From Caulobacter sp. SLTY (GTDB lineage Bacteria; Pseudomonadota; Alphaproteobacteria; Caulobacterales; Caulobacteraceae), in contig NZ_JAAALA010000012.1 in NCBI RefSeq assembly GCF_009905535.1, positions 1 to 64,000 on the forward strand: DNA of 64,000 nt. The letters run 5' to 3'. Shown in pieces: positions 18,659 through 27,068 of this stretch. Both the position numbers and the translations under genes were made by a program. The notes beneath the pieces are model-generated. The model was not told where the DNA came from and did not search any database. It worked only from the letters and a program-made list of their open reading frames with translations. Numbering within the stretch: the stretch's first letter is position 1; each line of letters begins with the position of its first letter.

Positions 18659-19920
18659 TGGCGGCGTCGTCCGACAGTCCGGAAGACCTGCTGCGGGCGC
18701 TGTTCGCCGCCGCGGTCGATCGCGCCCTGCCCGAACGCTGCCTGACGGCCTACCTGCCGGAGCCTCCCGCCGGCCGCACGGTGGTTCTCGGGGCCGGCAA
18801 GGCGGCGGCCAGCATGGCGCGGGCGCTGGAAGCCCTTTGGAGGGGGCCGCTGGAAGGGGTCGTGGTCACCCGGCGCGGCCATGCCCTGCCATGCCGCGAT
18901 ATCGAGGTGCTGGAGGCCGGCCACCCCGTGCCCGACGAGGGCAGCGTAGTGGCCGCCCGGCGCCTGCTGGAGACGGTGGTCGGGCTGGGACCGGAGGACC
19001 TGGTCATCTGCCTGCTGTCCGGCGGCGGATCGGCCCTGCTCTCGGCCCTGCCGCCAGGCGTCACCTTGGAGGAGGAGCAGGCGTTGACCACCGCCCTGCT
19101 GCGGTCCGGCGCGCCGATCGGCGAGATCAACACCGTCCGGCGGGAGATCTCCCTGATCCGGGGCGGCCGGCTCGCCGCAGCCGCGTCGCCGGCGCGCGTG
19201 GTCACCCTCGCCATCTCCGACGTCCCAGGCGACCATCCGACGGCGATCGCCTCCGGCCCCACCGTCCCCAGCGCCGGAACCGCGGCCGATGCCGTCGATG
19301 TCCTGCGCCGCCACGGCATCGCGCCGCCGCCGGGCATCGCCGCCTGGCTGACCCGCCCGGCCTCGGTGGAGCCCGCGCTACCGCCCTTTGAAGCCGACTT
19401 CCGGATCATCGCCCGCGCCCGCGACGCGCTGGACGCCGCCGCGACCCTGGCAGCGGAGGCCGGACTGGAGCCCATCATCCTCGGCGACGATATCGAGGGC
19501 GAGGCCCGCCTGGTCGCGCGCGAGCACGCCGACCTGGCTCGCACTCACCCGGGCCGCCTTCTCCTTTCCGGCGGCGAAACCAGCGTCACGGTTCGACAGG
19601 GCGGGAGGGGAGGGCGGAATAGCGAGTACCTCCTGGCTCTCGGGCTGGCGCTCGCCGATCGCACCGATGTCTGGGCTCTGGCCGCCGACACGGATGGCAT
19701 CGATGGCTCCGGCGACAACGCCGGCGCGGTGTGGACGCCGCAAACCCTCGAACGCGCCGCCGCGCTCGGTCTCGATCCGGCCGACTTCCTGGCCCGCAAC
19801 GACGCCCATGGCTTCTTCGCCGCCGTGGGTCAGCTTGTGGTCACCGGCCCGACCCACACCAACGTCAACGATTTCCGCGCGATCTTCCTCGCGCCTCGCG
19901 TTCGAGAGCCTGCGCCATGA
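18658..19920 (+). CDS. Glycerate 2-kinase (GckA/MOFRL family)
   Basis: 420 residues, the normal length of bacterial class II glycerate kinase. It has the N-terminal DUF4147 domain (VVLGAGKAAASMARALE, about 41-57; LLSGGGSALLS, about 118-128; GEINTVRREISLIRGGRLA, about 155-173) and a C-terminal MOFRL domain (GRNSEYLLALGLAL, about 318-331; DTDGIDG, about 344-350). It phosphorylates D-glycerate to 2-phosphoglycerate, feeding lower glycolysis. Overlaps the preceding dehydrogenase by one base and the following tartrate dehydrogenase by four (ATGA), so the three form one operon. Confidence 0.93.
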   Translation: MAASSDSPEDLLRALFAAAVDRALPERCLTAYLPEPPAGRTVVLGAGKAAASMARALEALWRGPLEGVVVTRRGHALPCRDIEVLEAGHPVPDEGSVVAARRLLETVVGLGPEDLVICLLSGGGSALLSALPPGVTLEEEQALTTALLRSGAPIGEINTVRREISLIRGGRLAAAASPARVVTLAISDVPGDHPTAIASGPTVPSAGTAADAVDVLRRHGIAPPPGIAAWLTRPASVEPALPPFEADFRIIARARDALDAAATLAAEAGLEPIILGDDIEGEARLVAREHADLARTHPGRLLLSGGETSVTVRQGGRGGRNSEYLLALGLALADRTDVWALAADTDGIDGSGDNAGAVWTPQTLERAAALGLDPADFLARNDAHGFFAAVGQLVVTGPTHTNVNDFRAIFLAPRVREPAP

Positions 19921-20999
19921 GCCCGTCCCGCCTGCACCGCATCGCCGTCATTCCGGGCGACGGCATCGGCAAGGAGGTGGTTCCGGAAGGCCTGGCCGTC
20001 CTGGAGGCGGCAGCGAGCCGGTTCGACTGCCGCTTCGCCTTCGACCATTTCGACTTCGCCAGTTGCGACCACTACCTCCGGCACGGCGTCATGATGCCGG
20101 ATGACTGGAAGGCGAAGATCGGCGGCCATGACGCAATCTTCTTCGGCGCCGTCGGCTGGCCGGAAGCGGTGCCCGACCACATTTCCCTGTGGGGCTCGCT
20201 GATCCAGTTTCGCCGGGAGTTCGACCAGTACGTGAACCTGCGGCCGGTGCGGCTGATGCCCGGCGTGCCCAGCCCGCTGGCCGGCCGCAAGCCTGGAGAG
20301 ATCGACTTCTACGTCGTGCGCGAAAACACCGAGGGCGAGTATTCCTCGATCGGCGGCCGCATGTTCCCCGGCACCGAGCGGGAGATCGTCATCCAGGAGA
20401 CGGTGATGACCCGGATCGGCGTCGACCGCATCCTGCGCTACGCCTTCGACCTGGCGGCTCGGCGTGAGAAGCGCCACCTGACCTCGGCCACCAAGTCCAA
20501 CGGCATCTCGATCACCATGCCCTACTGGGACGAGCGGGTCGAAGCCATGGCCGCCGACTATCCGCAGGTCCGCTGCGACAAGTTCCACATCGACATCCTG
20601 ACCGCCCATTTCGTCCAGCACCCGGACTGGTTCGATGTGGTGGTGGCCTCCAACCTGTTCGGCGACATTCTCTCCGACCTCGGCCCCGCCTGCACCGGCA
20701 CCATCGGCATCGCCCCCGCCGGCAACATCAATCCCGAGCGCCGCTTCCCCTCCCTGTTCGAGCCGGTCCACGGCTCGGCGCCCGACATCGCCGGCCAGGG
20801 CATCGCCAACCCCATCGGCCAGATCTGGTCCGCCGCCCTGATGCTCGACCACCTGGGAGAACCGGAGGCCGCCTCCGCTATTCTTCGGGCCATCGAGGCC
20901 GTGCTCGCCGACCCCCGCCACCGAACCCGTGACCTCGGCGGCGAGGCCAGCACGCGCGATTGCGGACAGGCCGTTGTGGACGCCCTGCTGGGCGGCTGA
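19917..20999 (+). CDS. Tartrate dehydrogenase/decarboxylase family (isopropylmalate-DH fold)
   Basis: 360 residues starting at the ATG of an ATGA overlap with the kinase stop. Family motifs are IAVIPGDGIGKEV (9-21), the substrate loop VRENTEGEYSSIGG, the catalytic lysine in TSATKSNGI, metal-binding aspartates in NLFGDILSDLGP, and the nucleotide loop EPVHGSAPDIAGQGIANPIG. The sequence is closest to the TtuC-type enzymes, which oxidise tartrate or D-malate and can decarboxylate meso-tartrate to D-glycerate. Together with the upstream reductase and glycerate kinase this gives a complete short route from tartrate to 2-phosphoglycerate. Alternatives within the fold are D-malate or 3-isopropylmalate dehydrogenase; the neighbours favour tartrate. 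Confidence 0.86.
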   Translation: MSPSRLHRIAVIPGDGIGKEVVPEGLAVLEAAASRFDCRFAFDHFDFASCDHYLRHGVMMPDDWKAKIGGHDAIFFGAVGWPEAVPDHISLWGSLIQFRREFDQYVNLRPVRLMPGVPSPLAGRKPGEIDFYVVRENTEGEYSSIGGRMFPGTEREIVIQETVMTRIGVDRILRYAFDLAARREKRHLTSATKSNGISITMPYWDERVEAMAADYPQVRCDKFHIDILTAHFVQHPDWFDVVVASNLFGDILSDLGPACTGTIGIAPAGNINPERRFPSLFEPVHGSAPDIAGQGIANPIGQIWSAALMLDHLGEPEAASAILRAIEAVLADPRHRTRDLGGEASTRDCGQAVVDALLGG

Positions 21000-21021
21000 T
21001 CGAAGGCCGCGACCGCCTCGG

Positions 21022-22452
21022 CTAGCCGGCTGACTGGTAGGCCGTGCGGGTGACCGTGAAGAACTCCCTGGCGGCCCGGCCCTGTTCGCGCGATCCCAGG
21101 CTGGAGGCCTTCGTGCCGCCGAAGGGCGCGTGGTAGTCGACGCCGGCGGTCGGCAGGTTGACCATCGCCATTCCGACCCGGGCGTGCTGCTTGAAGTGCT
21201 CCGCATGCTTCAGGGAGCCTGTGTAGAGGCCGCCGCACAGGCCGAACCGGACCGCGTTGAGCGTTTCCAGGGCGTCTTCGTAGCCGTCGACGATCATCAG
21301 GCCGGCGACCGGGCCGAACACCTCTTCCCGCGCCAACAGATCGTCGGCCGCCAGATCATCAAAGAGGACGGGATCGACAAAACAGTCGGGTGCGGCGTCC
21401 CGTCGGCCCGCTTGCAGCGCCGTGCGGCCGGCGCCCATCATGGTCGCCACAGCGGCTTGAACGGCGTCCTTCTGGCGCATGGAGACCAGCGGCCCGACCT
21501 GGGTGGCGGGGTCCTGCGGATCTCCCACCCTCAGCGCGGCCACCCGTTCCGCGAGCTTCTCGGCGAAGGCCCTGGCGACCCCCCGCTCGACGATAATCCG
21601 GGAGGTGGCCGTGCACCGCTGCCCGGCCGCGAAGAAGGCGCCGTTCAGGGCGCCCTCGACGGCGGCTTCCAGGCTGGCGTCGGCCAGTACGATCAGGCCG
21701 TTGACGCCGCCCATCTCCGCCTGAACGCGGATGCGCCGTCGTGCGCATGTCAGGGCCACCGCATTGCCGGTCGCCTCCGAACCTGTGAAAGACAGACCAT
21801 CGAGGTCCGCCTCCGAGGTCAGGGCTTCACCGGCGCGGCGACCACCTAAGACCATGTTGACCGATCCGGCCGGCAGACCGGAGGCCGCGATGATGTCCAT
21901 CAGGTGGCTGGCGACAGCCGATGAATGCTCGGACGGCTTCCAGACCACCGTGTTGCCATAGGCCAAGGCGGGCGCGATCTTCCAGGCGGGGATGGCGATG
22001 GGAAAGTTCCACGGCGTGACCGCGCCGATCACACCCAGAGGGCTGTAGCTCACCTCTACCGAAACCCCCGGCCGGACCGAGGCGAACCGCTCGCCAACGA
22101 TGCGAAGCGCCTCCCCGCCGAAGAACCGGAAGATCCGCGCCGCGCGCATCACCTCGCCCTCGGCGTCGGACACCGTCTTGCCGGTCTCCCGCGCGATGAG
22201 GCGGCCCAGGTCCGAGCGGGCGTCGGCCAGTCTCGCGCCAATCTGGTCGAGCGCGTCGGCGCGCTTCTCGATCCCGGACCCCAGCGGGCCGAGCGCCGCT
22301 CGCGCGGCCGCCGACGCCTCGGCGATCTCTGCGGGTCCGGCGTCCGGAATTCGGGAAACAACCTCGTCCAGGGCCGCCGGATTGCGCTGCTCCAGCGCGA
22401 AGGGCAGGGGGCGGGATGCGCCGCCGATGTGGCAGCTGAGATCCAGGGTCAT
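21022..22452 (-). CDS. Aldehyde dehydrogenase, 2-oxoglutarate-semialdehyde type
   Basis: 476 residues of the NAD(P)-dependent aldehyde dehydrogenase superfamily: N149 in TPWNFP, catalytic E246 in QAEMGG and nucleophile C280 in GQRCTATSR. The region MGGVNGLIVLAD, in place of the common LGGKNPxIV, is shared with alpha-ketoglutarate-semialdehyde dehydrogenases of non-phosphorylating pentose and sugar-acid pathways. Starts 12 bp after the UxaA-type dehydratase stop with a GAGG ribosome site, so they form one operon. Likely oxidises 2,5-dioxopentanoate (2-oxoglutarate semialdehyde) to 2-oxoglutarate; the substrate is inferred from context. Confidence 0.88.
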   Translation of the reverse strand: MTLDLSCHIGGASRPLPFALEQRNPAALDEVVSRIPDAGPAEIAEASAAARAALGPLGSGIEKRADALDQIGARLADARSDLGRLIARETGKTVSDAEGEVMRAARIFRFFGGEALRIVGERFASVRPGVSVEVSYSPLGVIGAVTPWNFPIAIPAWKIAPALAYGNTVVWKPSEHSSAVASHLMDIIAASGLPAGSVNMVLGGRRAGEALTSEADLDGLSFTGSEATGNAVALTCARRRIRVQAEMGGVNGLIVLADASLEAAVEGALNGAFFAAGQRCTATSRIIVERGVARAFAEKLAERVAALRVGDPQDPATQVGPLVSMRQKDAVQAAVATMMGAGRTALQAGRRDAAPDCFVDPVLFDDLAADDLLAREEVFGPVAGLMIVDGYEDALETLNAVRFGLCGGLYTGSLKHAEHFKQHARVGMAMVNLPTAGVDYHAPFGGTKASSLGSREQGRAAREFFTVTRTAYQSAG

Positions 22453-22464
22453 GGTGGTGCCTCG

Positions 22465-23997
22465 CTATAGGGTTGCGCCAAGCTGCCAGGGCACGAATTC
22501 GGCGCCGCCGTATCCCAGCTGCTCACTCTTCGTGCGCTCGCCCGAGGCGACACGCAGCAGGAGCTCGAAAATCTCGGCTCCCTTGTCCTGGACCGACGCA
22601 CCGCCCGAAGCGATGGCGCCGCAATCCAGGTCGATGTCCTCGCTCATCCGTTCGTAGATCTGCGTGTTGGACGACAGCTTCAGCGACGGGGAGGGCTTGC
22701 AGCCGAAGGCCGATCCCCGGCCGGTGGTGAAGGCGATCATCGTCGCGCCGGAGGCCACCTGCCCCGTCGCGGAGCAGGGATCGAAGCCCGGGCTGTCCAT
22801 GAACACCAGGCCCTGGCGGCTCAGCGGCTCGGCGTAGTTGACCACTTCGCGAAGGGTGGAGGATCCGCTCTTGGCGACCGCACCCAGGGACTTTTCCAGG
22901 ATGGTCGTCAGCCCGCCTGCCAGGTTGCCGGGCGAGGGGTTGTTGTCCAGTTCCGCCCCGTGGCTCCTGGCGTAGGCCTCCCACCAGACCAGCCGGTCCT
23001 TCAGCCGGTCGACCACCTGCGGGTTTTCAGCGCGCGCGATCAGCAGGTGCTCGGCGCCGTAGATCTCTGGGGTTTCGGAAAGGATGACCGTGCCGCCCTG
23101 CGCCACCAGGCGGTCGGCCGCGTCGCCGAGCGCGGGGTTCGAGGTGACGCCGGACCAGGCGTCCGAGCCGCCGCATTGAAGGCCCAGCACAAGCGCGCTG
23201 GCCGGGCACTCGGTGCGCTGCGCGGCGCCCGCCAGGGGGAGCAAGGTCCGCAGGCGCGCAAGGCCCTCTTCGACCGCGCGGCGGGTGCCGCCCGAGTCCT
23301 GGATGGTGAAGGCCTCGAAGGTGGGGTTCGACCCCAGGCCGTAGTCCTTGATGAAGCGACCGACCTGAATGACCTCGCACCCCAGGCCGACCAGCAGGAC
23401 GGCCCCGAAGTTGGGGTTCGCCGCCGTGCCCCAGAGGGTTCGGCGCAGGATGTCGAACCCTTCGCCCGAGCCCGCCATTCCGCAGCCGCTCGTGTGGGTA
23501 ATCGGCACCACGCCGTCGATCTGTGGCCAGTCGTCGAGCATGCCGGACCGCTCGGCCGCCTCGGCGATCATGCGGGCGACGGTCGCCGAGCAGTTCACCG
23601 AGGTCAGCACCCCGATGTAGTTGCGGATGCCGACCTTGCCGTTCGCGCGACGGTATCCCCGGAAGGTGCGGGTGGGGGCGTCGGTCGTGGACGAGAGCGC
23701 GCCCTCGCCGGAGGCCGCGGCGCGCAGGTCCGACATGGCCAGATTGTGCTGATGGACATGGTCGCCGGCCCTGATGGCCGAGGTGGCGACGCCGATCACC
23801 TGGCCATACTTCAGGACGGCGTCACCCTCGGCGATCTCTCGGGTCGCGATCTTGTGGCCGCTCGGGATCGCCTGGGCCGTCCTGACCCCTTCGGACTCGA
23901 TCAGGGCCCCGGCTGCGATGCGGCCGGAAGCGACGACCACGTTGTCCCCGGGATGCAGCCGCACAGCGAGCGCGGGTCGCCGCATGAGGTCGTCCAC
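22465..23997 (-). CDS. UxaA-family sugar-acid dehydratase (altronate/galactarate dehydratase type)
   Basis: 510 residues. An N-terminal SAF domain (about 10-90; LHPGDNVVVA, AGDHVHQHN) is followed by the UxaA central and C-terminal domains (about 105-505; RANGKVGIRNYIGVLTSVNCSATVA, ITHTSGCGM, GLGCEVIQ, LQCGGSDAWSGVTSNPALG). Known members dehydrate altronate, galactarate or sulfolactate to 2-keto-3-deoxy products. Start: a GTG at 23997 with AGGAAA at good distance; an ATG 12 bp downstream is possible. Here it is paired with a semialdehyde dehydrogenase and lies divergent from an aldose-oxidation operon, so it is probably the aldonate dehydratase of that route. No uronate isomerase or mannonate/altronate reductase is present, which argues against a classical glucuronate pathway. 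Confidence 0.88.
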   Translation of the reverse strand: MDDLMRRPALAVRLHPGDNVVVASGRIAAGALIESEGVRTAQAIPSGHKIATREIAEGDAVLKYGQVIGVATSAIRAGDHVHQHNLAMSDLRAAASGEGALSSTTDAPTRTFRGYRRANGKVGIRNYIGVLTSVNCSATVARMIAEAAERSGMLDDWPQIDGVVPITHTSGCGMAGSGEGFDILRRTLWGTAANPNFGAVLLVGLGCEVIQVGRFIKDYGLGSNPTFEAFTIQDSGGTRRAVEEGLARLRTLLPLAGAAQRTECPASALVLGLQCGGSDAWSGVTSNPALGDAADRLVAQGGTVILSETPEIYGAEHLLIARAENPQVVDRLKDRLVWWEAYARSHGAELDNNPSPGNLAGGLTTILEKSLGAVAKSGSSTLREVVNYAEPLSRQGLVFMDSPGFDPCSATGQVASGATMIAFTTGRGSAFGCKPSPSLKLSSNTQIYERMSEDIDLDCGAIASGGASVQDKGAEIFELLLRVASGERTKSEQLGYGGAEFVPWQLGATL

Positions 23998-24069
23998 TGA
24001 AATGTTTCCTGTGCCGCTGACAGCCTAGATGGGAGATGGATTGTCGGAATTGACGACGGGCTCGCATTG

Positions 24070-24083
24070 ACTAACATGTCAGT
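24070..24083. promoter_or_regulatory. Candidate GntR operator, ACTnACATGTnAGT
   Basis: ACTAACATGTCAGT, a palindrome with one mismatched pair, lies in the 104-bp divergent gap between the UxaA-type gene (start 23997) and the GntR gene (start 24102), immediately before the regulator's ribosome site. It is the natural place for autoregulation and for co-control of both operons. Confidence 0.5.
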
Positions 24084-24101
24084 GAGCCGAGGAACAAGGA
24101 A

Positions 24102-24788
24102 TTGAACGAGCCGCTGCTGGCGCAGACGAGGGATCAGCTGAAGGCCGAGCGCATCTACGATGAGCTGCGGCGGCGAATCCGTGACCTGGAGCTCGCGCCA
24201 GGCGCGCCCTTGCGGAAGGAAGAGCTGGCCCTCGCCTACGGGATGTCCCGGGCGCCGGTGAGCGAGGCGCTGGCAAGGCTGTCCGAAGAGGGCCTTGTCG
24301 ACATCTTCCCCCAGCACGGCAGCTTCGTCGCAAAGATCCGGGCTGAGGACGTCCGCGAAGGGATGTTCATCCGGCTGGGCCTTGAGACGCAGGCGATGCG
24401 CGACGTGGCGCTGGCGCGAGACCCAGCCCTCATGGCCCGGCTCGACGCCAACATCGCCGCCCAGGCCGAGGCTCTGCGCCGGGATGAACTCACGCAGTTC
24501 TACGAGCTCGACGAAGATCTCCACGCCCTGATCTTCAGCGCGGTCGGACGCCCTCGCGCGCTTCGCTTTCTGGAGTCGGCCCGGGCGCAGCTGGACCGGG
24601 TGCGTCGGCTTGCCTTGCCGGGGGCCGGCCGTCCCGAAGCAACCTATGACGAGCACCGCCGCCTCGTCGAGGCGATCCGCATGGGCGACCCGGAGTTCGC
24701 GGCCGCCGCCATGCGCGCGCACCTTCTCGAGGTGACGGCTGCCGTGGAGCGCCAGCTGTCGCATCTCGCGCCGCCTGAGCCCCGCTGA
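24102..24788 (+). CDS. GntR-family (FCD-type) transcriptional regulator
   Basis: 228 residues with an N-terminal wHTH (about 10-72; KEELALAYGMSRAPVSEALARLSEEGLV) and a C-terminal FCD domain (about 80-215). The start is a TTG, with GAGGA eight bases upstream; an in-frame stop at 24072 rules out an upstream extension. It is the first gene of a five-gene, fully overlapping operon and divergent from the dehydratase/ALDH pair, so it most likely represses both until the sugar acid (or a 2-keto-3-deoxy intermediate) appears. The stop overlaps the next ATG (TGATG). Confidence 0.9.
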   Translation: MNEPLLAQTRDQLKAERIYDELRRRIRDLELAPGAPLRKEELALAYGMSRAPVSEALARLSEEGLVDIFPQHGSFVAKIRAEDVREGMFIRLGLETQAMRDVALARDPALMARLDANIAAQAEALRRDELTQFYELDEDLHALIFSAVGRPRALRFLESARAQLDRVRRLALPGAGRPEATYDEHRRLVEAIRMGDPEFAAAAMRAHLLEVTAAVERQLSHLAPPEPR

Positions 24789-25810
24789 TGCGCCATCGCC
24801 GGCTTCCCCTGAGCGGCGGCGGCAGCCTGCCGTTCACCGCCCTGGGTCTTGGGACCGCGCCCCTGGGCAACATGCATGTCCCGATTTCCGAGTCGGAGGC
24901 GCACGCGACCGTCGATGCTGCCTGGGACATGGGCGTGCGCCACTTCGACACCGCGCCGCTCTATGGCCATGGCCTGGCTGAAACGCGTCTGGGCGCTGCG
25001 CTCCGGGCGCGGTCTCGCGTCGAGTATGTGATCTCGACCAAGGTGGGTCGTCGCCTGGAGCCCTGTGCGCCGGGCGAGGAGGGCGCGGGCATCTATGTGG
25101 ACGTGCCGCCGGTCAAGGCGCGGTTCGACTTAAGCTACGACGGCATCATGGTCTCCTTCGAGGCCAGCCTCCGCCGTCTGGGCCTGGACCGGGTGGACAT
25201 CCTCTACGTCCACGACATCGACGTCGCGACCCACGGGGAGGCTCTCGAGGCGCGAACCCGTGAGCTGTTTGATCTCGGCGGCTGGCGGGCGCTCTCTGAA
25301 CTTCGCGCGTCCGGCGCCGTCTCGGCGATCGGCGCCGGGGTCAACGCCTGCGCCCCCTGCGAGCAGTTGCTGGACCAGGCCGATCCCGACCTCTTCCTGC
25401 TGGCCGGCCGCTACACCCTGCTCGATGCCTCAGCCGCCGATCGGCTGTTGCCGCGATGCCTGGAGCGGGGGGTCGGCGTGGTGTTGGGCGGCCCCTTCAA
25501 CAGCGGCGTGCTGGCCACGGGTCCCAAGCCGGGCGCCTTCTACGACTATGCGCCGGCCTCCGATGAAATTCTGGCGCGGGCCGCCGCCCTGGCTGAGGTC
25601 TGCGCCAGACACGATGTTCCCCTGGCCCAGGCAGCCCTGCAGTTCCCGGTTCGGCATCCGGCCGTGGTCGGCGTCCTGGCCGGCGGGCGGACCCCGGCCG
25701 AGGTGCAGCGGAACGTCAGCGCGATGGAGGCCCCGTGCCCGCCCGCGCTATGGGAAGAGTTGCAGGCTCGCGGCCTGATCCCACAGGCCCAGCAGGTCGC
25801 GGCATGCTGA
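24788..25810 (+). CDS. Aldo/keto reductase, D-threo-aldose / L-fucose 1-dehydrogenase type
   Basis: 340 residues of the aldo/keto reductase TIM barrel. The catalytic tetrad is visible: D54 and Y59 in DTAPLYGHG, K85 in STKVGR, H142 in YVHDID. The N-terminus LGLGTAPLGNM and the GAGVNACAPCEQLLDQADPDLFLLAGRYTLLD stretch are typical of L-fucose/D-arabinose (D-threo-aldose) dehydrogenases and the related pyridoxal dehydrogenases. It would oxidise the free aldose to the lactone with NAD(P)+. Followed with a 7-bp overlap by a FucU-type mutarotase and then a lactonase, which supports a sugar rather than a pyridoxal substrate. Confidence 0.85.
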   Translation: MRHRRLPLSGGGSLPFTALGLGTAPLGNMHVPISESEAHATVDAAWDMGVRHFDTAPLYGHGLAETRLGAALRARSRVEYVISTKVGRRLEPCAPGEEGAGIYVDVPPVKARFDLSYDGIMVSFEASLRRLGLDRVDILYVHDIDVATHGEALEARTRELFDLGGWRALSELRASGAVSAIGAGVNACAPCEQLLDQADPDLFLLAGRYTLLDASAADRLLPRCLERGVGVVLGGPFNSGVLATGPKPGAFYDYAPASDEILARAAALAEVCARHDVPLAQAALQFPVRHPAVVGVLAGGRTPAEVQRNVSAMEAPCPPALWEELQARGLIPQAQQVAAC

Positions 25811-26241
25811 AGGGCATCGATCCCCTGCTCGGGCCCGACCTGCTCGCCATCCTCCGCGCCATGGGGCACGGCGACGAGATCGCGATCGTCGACGCCAACT
25901 TCCCGGCAGCCGCCATGGCGACACGCCTGTGCCGCGCCGACGGAATCGGGGCGGAGCGACTCCTCGCCGCCGTCCTCACGGTCCTCCCTCTGGACGACTT
26001 CGTTCCGTCCGCGGCGTTCCGGATGGCTGTGGTCGGCGCGCCGGACGAGGTCCCGCCGGTTGCCCGGGCCTTCGCGGACCTGCTCAAGGGCGCCGGGTAC
26101 GAGGGGCCGGTCGAGGCGCTGGAACGGGACGCGTTCTATGCCCGGGCGGCCGGCGCCTTCGCGGTCGTGGCGACCGGCGAAACCCAGCTCTACGGCAATC
26201 TGCTCCTGACCAAGGGCGTCGTCCGGGCTGAGGTCCCATGA
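25804..26241 (+). CDS. FucU/RbsD-family sugar mutarotase
   Basis: 145 residues from the ATG at 25804 (MLKGIDPLLGPDLLAILRAMGHGDEIAIVDANFP), overlapping the aldose dehydrogenase stop by 7 bp; a longer frame upstream lies inside that gene. The family histidine/aspartate H22/D24 in GHGDE and the C-terminal ETQLYGNLLLTKGVV are present. RbsD/FucU proteins interconvert the anomers of fucose or ribose, here supplying the anomer used by the dehydrogenase. Length and motifs fit FucU better than RbsD. The stop overlaps the lactonase ATG (ATGA). Confidence 0.88.
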   Translation: MLKGIDPLLGPDLLAILRAMGHGDEIAIVDANFPAAAMATRLCRADGIGAERLLAAVLTVLPLDDFVPSAAFRMAVVGAPDEVPPVARAFADLLKGAGYEGPVEALERDAFYARAAGAFAVVATGETQLYGNLLLTKGVVRAEVP

Positions 26242-27068
26242 GGATCGATGCGCATCAGCATTTCTGGCGTCTGTTGCGGGGCGACTACGGCTGGCTCACC
26301 GAGTCGTTCGGCCCGATCTATCGCGACTTCCTGCCCGAAGACCTCCGCCCCCTGATCGCCGCCGAAGGGATTTCCCGAACCGTGCTGGTGCAGGCCGCGC
26401 CCAGCATCGCGGAGACCGACTTTCTGCTGGACCTCGCCGAGCGCGAGCCGCTCGTTGCGGGCGTCGTCGGTTGGACGGACCTGGAAGCCCCCGGCGCGGC
26501 GGACGACATCCGCCGGCTGGCCGAACGGCCGGCCCTCCTGGGCCTTCGCCCGATGATCCAGGATATCCCGGACGACGGCTGGATGCTGCGACCAACGCTG
26601 GCGCCGGCCCTGCGAGCCATGGTCGACGGCGGCCTGGCCTTCGATGCCCTGGTGAAGCCCCAGCATCTGGCCAATCTGCGACGCTTCCTGGCCAGCTACC
26701 CTGACCTCCGCGTCGTGGTGGACCATGGCGGCAAGCCGGACATCGCAGGCGGCGGATTCCCGGCGTGGGCGGAGGCGATGCGGACGATCGCCAAGGAGAG
26801 CAAGGCTGTCTGCAAGCTCTCCGGCCTCGTCACCGAGGCGGCCCCAGGCTGGACCCCGGAGGACCTGCGACCCTACGTGGACGTCCTGCTGGAGGCCTTC
26901 GGCCCTGCCCGGCTGATGTGGGGCAGCGACTGGCCCGTCCTCAATCTCAACGGTGACTATCGGGGCTGGCTCAGAACCGCCGAGGCGCTGCTGGCCGGGC
27001 TCTCGGAGGCCGAGCTGGAGCTGGTCTTCGGCGGCGTGGCCAAGACATTCTATCGACTGGAGCTCTGA
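26238..27068 (+). CDS. Amidohydrolase-2 family lactonase (L-fuconolactonase type)
   Basis: 276 residues. HxH metal motif H6-Q-H8 at the N-terminus (MRIDAHQHFW), a histidine in VVVDHGGKPDI, and the terminal metal/catalytic aspartate in MWGSDWPVLNL. This is the COG3618 group that includes L-fuconolactonase, L-rhamnono-lactonase and 4-sulfomuconolactonase. In this operon it would open the aldonolactone made by the aldose dehydrogenase. Start and stop overlap both neighbours (ATGA upstream, TGATG downstream). Confidence 0.88.
   Translation: MRIDAHQHFWRLLRGDYGWLTESFGPIYRDFLPEDLRPLIAAEGISRTVLVQAAPSIAETDFLLDLAEREPLVAGVVGWTDLEAPGAADDIRRLAERPALLGLRPMIQDIPDDGWMLRPTLAPALRAMVDGGLAFDALVKPQHLANLRRFLASYPDLRVVVDHGGKPDIAGGGFPAWAEAMRTIAKESKAVCKLSGLVTEAAPGWTPEDLRPYVDVLLEAFGPARLMWGSDWPVLNLNGDYRGWLRTAEALLAGLSEAELELVFGGVAKTFYRLEL

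Noticed and set aside
22465-23997. Classical hexuronate pathway (altronate dehydratase of the UxaA-UxaB-UxaC type)
   Set aside because: No uronate isomerase, altronate oxidoreductase or KDG kinase/aldolase is nearby; the neighbours are aldose oxidation genes.
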